From Lolium rigidum (lineage: Eukaryota; Streptophyta; Magnoliopsida; Poales; Poaceae): DNA of 64,000 bases. The notes beneath the pieces are model-generated. The model did no database searches and was not told the origin of the DNA. It worked only from the letters and a program-made list of their open reading frames with translations. A program made the position numbers and the translations under genes. The stretch is taken from positions 100,890,292 through 100,954,291 of the forward strand of contig NC_061510.1 of assembly GCF_022539505.1 (NCBI RefSeq), written 5' to 3'. How positions within the stretch are numbered: position 1 is the stretch's first letter; each line of letters starts with the position of its first letter. Positions 30,180-40,813 of this stretch are shown here, one piece after another.

Positions 30180-32638
30180 AACTGCTGAGCCCATCTTAAT
30201 GGCTATAAAGAAAGCACTTCTTGGGAGATAACCCATGTGTTTATTTTACTACAGTACTTTTGTTTTATATTTGAGTCTTGGAAGTTGTTACTACTGTAGC
30301 AACCTCTCCTTATCTTATTTTATTGCATTTGTTGTGCCAAGTAAAGTCTTTGATAGTAAAGCCAATACTAGGTTTGGATTACTGCGCAGAAACAGATTTC
30401 TTTGCTGTCACGAATCTGGGCCTAATTCTCTGTAGGTAACTCAGAAAATTATGCCAATTTACGTGAGTGATCCTCAGATATGTACGCAACTTTCATTCAA
30501 TTTGGGCATTTTCATCTGAGCAAGTCTGGTGCCTCTTGAAAATTCGTCTTTACGGACTGTTCTGTTTTGACAGATTCTGCCTTTTATTTTGCATTGCCTC
30601 TTTTGCTGTGTTGGATGGATTTCTTTGTTCCATTACCTTCCAGTAGCTTTGAGCAATGTCCAGAAGTGTTAAGAATGATTGTGTCACCTCTGAACATGTG
30701 AATTTTTAATTATGCACTAACCCTCTAATGATTTTGTTTTGAGTTTGGTGTGGAGGAAGTTTTCAAGGATCAAGAGAGGGAGATGATACAATATGACCAA
30801 GGAGAGTGAAAGCTCTAAGCTTGGGGATGCCCCGGTGGTTCACCCCTGCATATTTCAAGAATACTCAAGAGTCTAAGCTTGGGGATTCCCAAGGCATCCC
30901 CTTCTTCATCGACAACATTATCAGGTTCCTCCCCTGAAACTATATTTTTATTCCATCACATCTTATGTGCTTTGCTTGGAGCGTCGGTTTGTTTTTGTTT
31001 TTGTTTTGTTTGAATAAAATGGATCCTAGCATTCATTGTGTGGGAGAGAGACACACTCCGCTGTTGCATATGGACAAATATGTCCTTAGGCTTTACTCAT
31101 AGTATTCATGGCGAAGGTTGAATCTTCTTCGTTAAATTGGTATATGGTTGGAATCGGGTAATGCTACATGTAGTAATTCTAAAATGTCTTGGATAATTTG
31201 ATACTTGGCAATTGTTGTGCTCATGTTTAAGCTCTTGCATCATATACTTTGCACCCATTAATGAAGAAATACATAGAGCTTGCTAAAATTTGGTTTGCAT
31301 AATTGGTCTCTCTAAGGTCTAGATAATTTCTAGTAAAGAGTTTGAACAACAAGGAAGACGGTGTAGAGTCTTATAACGTTTACAATATGTCTTTTATGTG
31401 AGTTTTGCTGCACCGGTTCATCCTTGTGTTTGTTTCAAATAACCTTGCTAGCCTAAGCCTTGTATCGAGAGGGAATACTTCTCATGCATCCAAAATCCTT
31501 GAGCCAACCACTATGCCATTTGTGTCCACCATACCTACCTACTACATGGTATTTCTCCGCCATTCCAAAGTAAATTGCTTGAGTGCTACCTTTAAATAAT
31601 TCAAAATTTATCACCTCTGATTTGTGTCAATGTTTTATAGCTCATGAGGAAGTATGTGGTGTTTATCTTTCATTCTTGTTGGGCAACTTTCACCAATGGA
31701 CTAGTGGCTTCATCCGCTTATCCAATAATTTTGCAAAAAGAGCTGGCAATGGGATTCCCGAGTCCCAAATTAATTAACTTAAATAGACACTCCTCCATGG
31801 TATGTGATTGTTGGACGGCACCCGAAGGATTCGGTTAGCCATGGCTTGAGAAAGCAAAGGTGGGGAGGAGTGTCATCATAATAAAACTAAAATAAAAAGG
31901 CACTCCGTCATGGTATGAGATTGTTGGCAGGCACCCGAGGATTCGGTTAGCCATGGTTTGTGAAAGAAAGGTTGGAAGGAGTGCCACCCAAAAATAAAAA
32001 TAATTCATGGGAGCCGCTCTTTGAAGGTTTGTCTGGCAAGGGGGTTAGAGTGCCCACTACCATTCGTTGACAACAACAAACACCTCTCAAAATTTTACTT
32101 TTATGCTCTCTTTATGTTTTCAAAAACCAAAGCTCTAGCACAAATATAGCAATCAATGCTTCCCTCTGCGAAGGGCCCTTCTTTTACTTTTATGTTGAGT
32201 CAGTTCACCTATCTCTCTCCACCTCAAGAAGCAAACACTTGTGTTAACTGTGCATTGATTCTCACATACTTGCTTATTGCACTTGTTATATTGCTTTGCA
32301 TTGACAACTATCCATGAGATATACATGTTACAAGTTGAAAGCAACCGTTGAAACTTAATCTTCCTTTGTGTTGTTTCAATACCTTTACTTTGATTTATTG
32401 CTTTATGAGTTAACTCTTATGCAAGACTTATTGATGCTTGTATTGAAAGTACTATTCATGAAAAGTCTTTGCTTTATGATTCATTTGTTTACTCATGTCA
32501 TTACCATTGTTTTGATCGCTGCATTCATTACATATGCCTACAATAGTATGATCAAGGTTATGATGGCATGTCACTCTAGAAATTATCTTTGTTATCGTTT
32601 ACCTGCTCGGGACGAGCAGGAACTAAGCTTGGGGATGC
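30180..32638 (+). other. Non-coding internal region of element B with polypurine tract
   Basis: No gene is supported. CTAAGCTTGGGGATGC occurs at 30814, in a variant at 30873, and as the polypurine tract at 32623-32638 directly before the 3' LTR. Two tandem-like blocks (about 31770-31960) share CTCC(A/G)T(C/G)ATGGTATG and GGATTCGGTTAGCCATGG. Confidence 0.65.
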
Positions 32639-34362
32639 TGATACGTCTCCGACGTATCGATAATTTCTTATGTTCCATGCCACATTATTGATGATATCTA
32701 CATGTTTTATACATACTTTATGTCATATTTATGCGTTTTCCGGAACTAACCTATTGACGAGATGCCGAAGGGCCAGTTGCAGTTTTCTGCTGTTTTTGGT
32801 TCCAGAAATCCTAGTAAGGAAATATTCTCGGAATCGGACGAAATCAACGCCCAGCATCCTATTTTTCCACGAAGCTTCCAGAACACCCGAGAGCCGCCAG
32901 AGGAGGGCCCTGTGGGCCCTAGATGACAGGCCGGCGCGGCCCAAGGGGGGGGCGCCCCCCTGTTGTGTCGTCGCCCCGTGGCCCCTCCGACTCCGCCTCT
33001 TCGCCTATTTAGTCGTCCCTGGCCTAAAACCTCGACCACGTTCGACGAAACCAGAGAAAACCTTCTAGAGCCGCCGCCATCGCGAAGCCAAGATCTGGGG
33101 GACAGGAGTCTCTGTTCCGGCACGCCGCCGGGACGGGGAAGTGCCCCCGGAAGGCTCCTCCACCGACACCACCGCCATCTTCATCAACGCTGTTGTCTCC
33201 CATGAGGAGGGAGTAGTTCTCCATCGAGGCTCGGGGCTGTACCGGTAGCTATGTGGTTCATCTCTCTCCTATGTACTTCAATACAATAATCTCATGAGCT
33301 GCCTTACATGATTGAGATTCATATGATGATGCTTGTAATCTAGATGTCATTATGCTAGTCAAGTGGGTTTTACTTATGTGATCTCCGGAGACTCCTTGTC
33401 CCACGTGTGTAAAGGTGACGAGTGTGTGCACCGTGTGGGTCTCTTAGGCTATATTTCACGAATACTTATTCACTGTTATGAATGGCATAGTGAAGTGCTT
33501 ATTTATATCCCTTTATGATTGCAATGTGTTTTGTATCACAATTTATCTGTGTGCTACTCTAGTGATGTTATTAAAGTAGTTTATTCCCTACCGCACGGTG
33601 TAATGGTGACAGGTGTGTGCATCGTGTAGTACTTGGGCGTAGGATATGATTGTGATCTCTTGTAGATTATGAAGTTAACTATTGCTATGATGGTATTGAT
33701 GTGATCTATGCCTCCTTTCGTAGCGTGAAGGTGACGAGTGTGCATGCTATGTTAGTACTTGGTTTGGTTATGTTGATCCGTTATGCACTCTAAGGTTATT
33801 TAAATATGAACATTGAATATTGTGGAGCTTGTTAACTCCGGCATTGAGGGTTCGTGTAATCCTACACAGTTAGTGGTGTTCATCATCCAACAAGAGGGTG
33901 TAGAGTCTAGCATCTGTCTATTTATTCTGTTATGTGATCAATGTTGAGAGTGTCCACTAGTGAAAGTATGATCCCTAGGCCTTGTTCCTAAATACTGCTA
34001 TCACTGCTTGTTTACTGTTTTACTGCATCTCTACTGTCCGCAATATTACCACCATCAACCACACGCCAGTCCTGGGCAAAGCACTTTTCTGGTGCCGTTG
34101 CTACTGCTTATATTTATTCATACCACCTGTATTTCACTATCTCTTCGCCGAACTAGTGCACCTATTAGGTGTGTTGGGGACACAAGAGACTTCTTGCTTT
34201 GTGGTTGCAGTGGTTGCTTGAGAGGGATATCTTTGACCTCTTCCTCCTTGAGTTCGATAAACCTTGGGTGATCCACTTAAGGGAAACTTGCTGCTGTTCT
34301 ACAAACCTCTGCTCTTGGAGGCCCAACACTGTCTACAAGAATAGAAGCACCCATAGACATCA
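32639..34362 (+). repeat. 3' LTR of element B (1724 bp)
   Basis: TGATACGTCTCC...ATAGACATCA, complete and uninterrupted. It serves as the reference showing the exact Helitron insertion point in the 5' copy. TCTAC follows at 34363. Confidence 0.92.
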
Positions 34363-34894
34363 TCTACCAAGCCAAATCTCATTCCCCCTTGTATTCATCG
34401 AGAAGCTTGCTTCCTAGGGTTCCTTGGAAACCCTAGGTGGGCAAGAGGAGTCCGGAAGCATCCGGGCTGTGGATTTGCTCCGGGCAAGATTGTGAAGGTT
34501 TGGAGGCTACCTCAAAGTCTACCACAAGTGAGTGAGCTATTCCTTCGTGTGATAGGCTCCGGAGAATAGGGTGAGCCTTCGTGGCGTGGGGAATCCTTCG
34601 TGGGACCTCCACCCCTCCAAACGTGACGTACCTTGTTGCAAAGCAAGGGAACACGGGAATACATCCTCGTCTCCGCGTGCTATCGGTTATCTCTAACCGA
34701 ACTCCTTACTTGTGATTTAACCGCACTGTGAGAGCCTTCGTGCTCGAGTTAGTTGTATCCTCATATAGGTTGCTTCACCTAGTTTGCAATAGGCTCACCT
34801 TTATATTCCGCAAAGCCTAATATTGCAAAGAAAGAATTAAAACTTGTAGAAACCTATTCACCCCCCCTCTAGGTTTACCATCTCTATACTTTCA
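34363..34894 (+). repeat. Copia A 3' LTR, right part
   Basis: Continues the LTR after element B and ends ...ATACTTTCA at 34894. The whole LTR would be about 1.28 kb. The sequence after it is mid-gag of copia C and not a primer site, which confirms this as a 3' LTR inserted into another copia. Confidence 0.7.
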
Positions 34895-36867
34895 AGATGA
34901 AGGTACATGAAGCTAGTGAAAGCGATTAGGATCCCGATGAGTGGGGACCGGATGATCTCAAGATCAACTATCATGAGCACATGGCTCTCGCCGCCAAGAA
35001 ATTTTGGGATGGAAACATGTCCTGAAGCACAAGACCAAGAAGATCACGTGATTCTCCAAGAAGTTTCTCCAAGAGCCCAAGGGAGGGGCAAAGGGGAAGA
35101 ACATGCTACAATTGCGGCGACAAGAATCATTTTGTCGCGGATTGTATGTTTGAGAGAAGAGAAGATCATGGTGGAAGGCTTATCCGCAAGGATAAGTTCA
35201 AGTCACTCTCCAAAGGATTCTCCAAGTTCTCCCCAAGGTCCGATGACGACAAGGTCTCCCCCAACAAGAAGCCTAGAGCCTTCATCATTCGAGAAGAGTA
35301 CTCCTCCGATGAAGATGGAGAACATGAAGACAAGCGCTCCAACAAGGCAGGAGAGGGAGTGGCCGCCATCGCCATTTCCACTCCCTCTATCTCCCTCTTC
35401 GACTCTCCTAATGAGAACCTCGCCAACAACAATGCTCGTTGCCTTATGGCAAAGGTATCCACGGAGGTAAAATCCCATTCCAAACCATCATCTTCAACTA
35501 ATGCCTTATATATTGATGATGCCACTAGTCTCACCGTTAAACGTGAGATTATGGGTTTGGATTCTTTGGATTCTTTTCTCACTAACATGAAAGGGGATAC
35601 CAAGACTCATGTTGGAGCTCTCTTAGACCAACTTGGTGCGGCACAAGATCTTATTGAGGAGAGGGAGAGGTTGGAAAGGGAAGCGGCGAATGAGATTGCC
35701 TCTCTCAAAGAGGAGCTTGATGATGAACGAAATCTGCGCATGTCTCTTGAAGCTAGTGTCATCGTCCTTGAAGACACCAACGAAGCTATTGTCTCTCGAC
35801 TCACCAAGGATCGAGACCATGCTCTTGAGATGATTGATGAGCTTCAAAATAAGATGCTCTCTCTTGAGGAAGCCAACAAAGAGAAAGATGATGAAGACCC
35901 CAACTTTTGTCATGATGAGCTTGTTGATCAAGTTACTTCCTTGAGGAGGCACAATGCTCTTCTCTTGGAAGTCAATGCTCTTCAAGAAGAAGCCTTGGAT
36001 GAATATTACCGCTTGTTCAAAGAGAAGACCTCATGTTGCAACCATGAAGAGGAAATTGCCGCTCTTGAGATCACCAAGGCCAAGCTTTTGAGTTTGAGTA
36101 GCAAGCAAGAAGAGTCTTTGGTGGAATGTCTCCACATGAGCAAGGAGAAGGACACTTGTTGTGATCATGAGGAGGAAATAACCGCCTTGAAGAGAAGGGA
36201 AGCCAAGCTCATGGACATCAATTCCATGCAACAGGAAGCATTGAAGGTGCATTTCCCTTTGAGCAAGGACCGTGCGTGTTGCACTCATGAAAGTGAGATT
36301 GCCAAAATGGAGAGTGACAAGCGCATGCTCATGAAGATGAACGCTCTCCAAGAAGAAGCTTTGATGGAGCACTTCCGGGTGAACAAGGCAAAGGAAGTAC
36401 AAGTGTTTGATATTTTCCATCCTCACCCGGAGCATGAAGATGAAGTCAACCGTTTGAAGGCCAAAGTTGATAGACTCCAAGTTCAAGTCAAGTACTTGGA
36501 AGGAGTCATTGAAGCCAAAGATGGAGCCAAAGAGGGCTCTTGCAATGAAGGAGGAGTGGCTACCAAGCCAAAGAGGAAGAGGAACAAGAGGACCAAGAAG
36601 AAGAAGAATAAGGAGAACATGGGGATCAACCTTGAAGAGAGAAATGCTAGCTCAAGAAGGGATGGAGTACCCAACTCCGCCTCGACGGGTTCCGCCGGCT
36701 CTAACAACCCTTCTCATGTTCTTTTTGTTGATTACTATGGACATATTCGTGCTCGCTTTATTGGTCCTCAAAAGGACAATGTTGATTGGACTATTTGGGT
36801 TCCCAAACCCCTTGTTACTAACATGCTAGGACCCATTGAAAAATGGGTACCTAAATCCAAGACTTGA
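34895..36867 (+). pseudogene. Copia C gag, C-terminal part with zinc knuckle and coiled coil
   Basis: 34895-35100 is frameshifted gag. From 35104 the frame is open to TGA 36865-36867. It has a CCHC knuckle CYNCGDKNHFVADC (35107-35145), a Ser/Lys-rich linker and about 350 residues of strongly helical, heptad-like sequence with repeated CC(N/D/T)HE(E/S)EI(A/T) units. A lysine-rich patch (KRKRNKRTKKKK) and a conserved end, LFVDYYGHIRARFIGP...WIVPKP-like, follow. The long coiled coil after the knuckle is characteristic of SIRE/Maximus Gag. This part would package RNA and form particles. The N-terminal capsid is missing. Confidence 0.8.
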
Positions 36868-36877
36868 TTCCTTGTAG

Positions 36878-37847
36878 GACTATGCTTCCGGTGGCGCTAA
36901 ATGGGTGGTTGATAGTGGAGCCACAAGTCATATGACCGGAAGCAAGAATATTGTTGTCGACCTCGAGCCTTCTCACTCTACCGTATCATATGGCGACAAC
37001 ACGTGCTCTAAGGTATTGGGTCTTGGCAAGGTGGTGGTAACACCCGACATCTCACTTTTTTAATGTCCTCCTTGTCGAGACCCTTGGTTACAATTTACTC
37101 TCCGTTCATCAAATTCCTCGCATGGGTCTATGTACTTTCTTTGATGAACATATGGTGGTCCTCTTGTGGAGCAAGACACTCAATGTAGCTTCTGTTGGAT
37201 ATGTAGAGAATGGATTGTATGTTGTAGATTTCTCCGGAAAGACAACATCTTCCGCTCTTTGCCTATTCGCCAAAGGTGACAAGGGTTGGTTATGGCATCG
37301 CCGACTAGCCCATGTCAACATGAGGACTTTGCAAAGTCTCCACAAGGGTGGCCACATTCTCGGACTAAAAGAAGATGTCTCTTTTTGTAAGGATCGTGTT
37401 TGTAGGGCTTGCGTACAAGGAAAAATGCATGGGGCTCCTCACAAGGCCAAGACCATCATTTCTACCACAAGATGCTTGGAGCTCTTACATGTTGATCTCT
37501 TCGGTCCACCGTCTCATGAAAGTCTTGGAGGAAAGAAGTATTGCCTCGTCATTGTCGATGACTATTCACGCTATTGTTGGGTATTCTTCTTCAAGTACAA
37601 GAGTGAGACACAACGGACCATGATGGAGTTTGCCAACCAAGTTCAACGCAAGTACGACAACAAGATCCTCGCAATAAGGAGCGACCATGGAACGGAGTTC
37701 AAGAACTACACCTTGGATGACTTCCTCGGCGAAGAAGGAATCCAACACCAATACTCCACGCCATATACTCCCCAACAAAATGGGGTCGCCGAAAGGAAGA
37801 ATCGAACCTTGATCGAAGCCGCTCGAACCATGATGATGGACTGATGG
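36878..37847 (+). pseudogene. Copia C protease and integrase, truncated
   Basis: Pol starts DYASGGAKWVVDSGATSHM, with the DSGA active site of the aspartic protease. An extra T in a T-run at 37058-37063 breaks the frame. Integrase follows with the zinc-binding HRRLAHVN...CRACVQGK module and the catalytic core (DLFGP, RSDHGTEF, then QQNGVAERKN), covering D, D and E. It stops at 37847 where Angela is inserted. Pol lies in the +1 frame relative to gag, and a TAG (36875-36877) directly precedes its first conserved codon. Confidence 0.8.
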
Positions 37848-39611
37848 TGTTGGAGATATGCCCAAGAGGCTATAATAAAAGTGGTTATTATATGTCTTTA
37901 TGTTTATGATAAATGTTTATATACCATGCTATAATTGTATTAACCGAAACATTGATACATGTGTGATATGTAAACAACAAAGAGTCCCTAGTATGCCTCT
38001 TAACTAGCTTGTTCATTAATAGATGATTAGTTTCATAATCATGAACATTGGATGTTATTAATAACAAGGTTATATCATTATATGAATGATGTAATGGACT
38101 CACCCATTTAAGCGTAGCATAATATCACGTCATTAAGTTATTTGCTATAAGCTTTCGATACATAGTTACCTAGTCCTTATGACCATGAGATCATGTAAAT
38201 CACTTATACCGGAAAGGTACTTTGATTACATCAAACGACACTGCGTAAATGGGTGGTTATAAAGGTGGGATTAAGTATCCGGAAAGTATGAGTTGAGGCA
38301 TATGGATCAACAGTGGGATTTGTTCATCCCGATGACGGATAGATATACTCTGGGCCCTCTCGGTGGAATGTCGTCTAATGTCTTGCAAGCATATGAATAA
38401 GTTCATAAGAGACCACATACCACGGTACGAGTAAAGAGTACTTGTCAGGAGACGAGGTTGAACAAGGTATAGAGTGATACCGATGATCAAACCTCGGACA
38501 AGTAAAATATCGCGTGACAAAGGGAATTGGTATCGTATGTGAATGGTTCATTCGATCACTAAGTCATCGTTGAATATGTGGGAGCCATTATGGATCTCCA
38601 GATCCCGCTATTGGTTATTGGTCGGAGAGAGTACTCAACCATGTCCGCATAGTTCACGAACCGTAGGGTGACACACTTAAGGTTTGATGTTGAAATGGTA
38701 GAACTTGAATATGGAATGGACTTCGAAGATTTGTTCGAAGTCCCGGATGAGATCCTGGACGTCACGAGGAGTTCCGGAATGGTCCGGAGAATAAGATTCA
38801 TATATAGGAAGTCATTTTATAAGTTTGAAAATGATCCTATGCATTTATGGAAGGTTCTAGAAGGTTCTAGAATAGTCCGGAAGAAAGTCACTTTGGAAGG
38901 CGGAGTCCCGAAGGGACTCCACCACCATGGCCGGCCAACCCTAAGGGGTGGAGTCCCAGGTGGACTCCACCTAAGGTGGCCGGCCACCCCCTCCCAAGGG
39001 AAGGTGGGAATCCCACCTCTAGTGGGAGTCCTAGCTTGGGTAGATTTCATGTCATATGGAAGGTTTTGGTTTGGGGTCTTATTCGAAGACTTGTAGACCA
39101 ACTCTTGGGTGTTCCACCTATATAATGAGGGCCAAGGGGAGGGGGCCGGCCACCCCAACACCACAAGGTGGCCGCACCCCTTAAGTGGCCGGCGCCCCAG
39201 ACCCTAGCCGCCCCACTCCTCCTTCTCTCCCGCACGCTTAGCGAAGCTCCGCCGGAGTTCTCCACCACCACCGCCACCACGCCGTCGTGCTGCCGGATTC
39301 AAGAGGAGCTACTACTTCCGCTGCCCGCTGGAACGGGGAGGTGGACGTCGACTTCATCAACACCGAACGTGTGACCGAGTACGGAGGTGCTGCCCGTTCG
39401 TGGCGCCGTGATCAAGATCATCTACGCGCTTTTGCAAGCGGCAAGTGAACGTCTACCGCAGCAACAAGAGCCTCATATTGTAGTCTTTGGAAATCTTCAA
39501 GGGTGAGTCTCGATCATCCCCTCGTTGCTACCGTCTTCTAGATTGCATCTTGGCTTGGATTGCGTGTTCGCGGTAGGAAATTTTTTGTTTTCTATGCAAC
39601 GAATCCCTACA
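37848..39611 (+). repeat. Angela 5' LTR (1764 bp)
   Basis: Begins TGTTGGAGATATGCCC and ends ATCCCTACA. The promoter region contains CCTATATAATGAGGG near 39116. Sequence and length agree with Angela/BARE1 LTRs. Confidence 0.92.
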
Positions 39612-39612
39612 G

Positions 39613-39625
39613 TGGTATCAGAGCC
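39613..39625 (+). promoter_or_regulatory. tRNA-iMet primer binding site of Angela
   Basis: TGGTATCAGAGCC one base after the LTR. Confidence 0.9.
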
Positions 39626-40813
39626 GTGTCTATGCATAGATGGTTGCACGAGTAGAACACAATGGTTTTGTGGGCGTTGATGCTTATGTTGTCTTTAGTT
39701 TGAGTACTTTGCATCTTTGTGGCATAGTGGGATGAAGTGGCTCGGGCTAACTTTACATGACCGCGTTCATGAGATTTGCTCCACGCTCGACATGCAACTT
39801 GTATTGCATAAGTGGCTTTGCGGGTGTCTGTCTCTCCTACTATAGTGAAGATTCAATTTACTCTTCTATTGACAACACTAGTATCACCGTTGTGGTTCAT
39901 GTTCGTAGGTAGATTAGATCTTACTCGAAAACCCTAAACCACGTAAAATATGCAAACCAAATTAGAGACGTCTAACTTGTTTTTGCAGGGTTTGGTGATG
40001 TGATATGGCCATAATGTGATGATGAATATGTATGAGATGATCATTATTGTATTGTGGCAACCGGCAGGAGCCTTATGGTTGTCTTTAAATTTCATGTTGA
40101 GTAGTATTTCAAAGAAGTTGTAATAGTTGCTACATGGAGAATAATCATGAAGACGGCGCCATTGACCTTGACGCTACGCCGACGATGATGGAGATCATGC
40201 CCGTTGATGATGTAGATCATGTCCGTGCTTTGGAGATGAAGATCAAAGGCCAAAAGACAAAGGGGCCATATCATATCACATATGAACTGCATGTGATGTT
40301 AATCCTTTTATGCATCTTATTTTGCTTAGATCGCGACGGTAGCATTATAAGATGATCCCTCTCACTAAAATATCAAGATAATAAAGTGTTCATCCTTAGT
40401 AGCACCGTTGCCAAGACTTGTCGTTTCGAAGCATCTCGTGATGATCGGGTGTGATAGAATCAACAAGTGCATACAACGGGTGCAAGCCGATTTTGCACAT
40501 GCGGATACTAAGGTGGCCTTGACGAGCCTAGCATGTACGAGAGATGGTCTCGGAACACGTGATACCGAAAGGTAGAGCATGAATCATATGATTGATATGA
40601 TGAACACTTTGAGTGTTCGCCATTGAAATTACACCTTGTCTCGTGATGATCGGACTTAGGTGTGGTGGATTTGGTTCGTGTGATCACTAAGACAATGCGA
40701 GGGATATTGTTTTGAGTGGGAGTTCACCTAGATTTTTTAATTATATTGAATTAAAATTTGAACTCAATTTGTCATAAACTTAGTCTAAACTATTGCAAAT
40801 ATATGTTGTAGAT

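Larger units (their letters stand above)
25332..34362 (+). mobile_element. Sabrina-like LTR retrotransposon B, complete
   Basis: Both LTRs are present, with perfect TCTAC duplications at 25327-25331 and 34363-34367 in the copia A LTR. Without the Helitron it is 6864 bp. Internal features are a duplicated primer site, a broken ORF (29455-30179) and a polypurine tract at 32623-32638. There is no gag capsid or pol, so it is non-autonomous. By eye about 30 substitutions plus several indels separate the LTRs (about 1.7-2 percent), making it older than the gag-only gypsy. Confidence 0.92.
13887..34894 (+). mobile_element. Copia A: SIRE/Maximus-like copia retrotransposon, 3' half, nested
   Basis: The visible order is end of RNase H (13888-14103), spacer with two CCGG clusters, accessory ORF3 (from 14995), 3' purine-rich tract and the 3' LTR (24581 onward, ending 34894). 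A gypsy element (16944-24005) splits ORF3, and a Sabrina-like element (25332-34362) splits the LTR. Both leave perfect 5-bp duplications. The 5' half (LTR, gag, most of pol) is missing left of 13887. The long post-pol ORF and the RNase H end sequence place it in the SIRE/Maximus lineage of copia. Confidence 0.8.
34895..37847 (+). mobile_element. Copia C: SIRE/Maximus-like copia internal fragment
   Basis: Contains mid-gag to integrase. It is cut on the left by the copia A LTR end and on the right by the Angela LTR (after GATGG, 37843-37847). Gag and pol are related to those of copia D on the other strand. Confidence 0.8.

Noticed and set aside
35166..36486. Minus-strand ORFs over copia C gag
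   Set aside because: Leu/Ile-rich shadows of the Glu/Lys-rich coiled coil on the plus strand.
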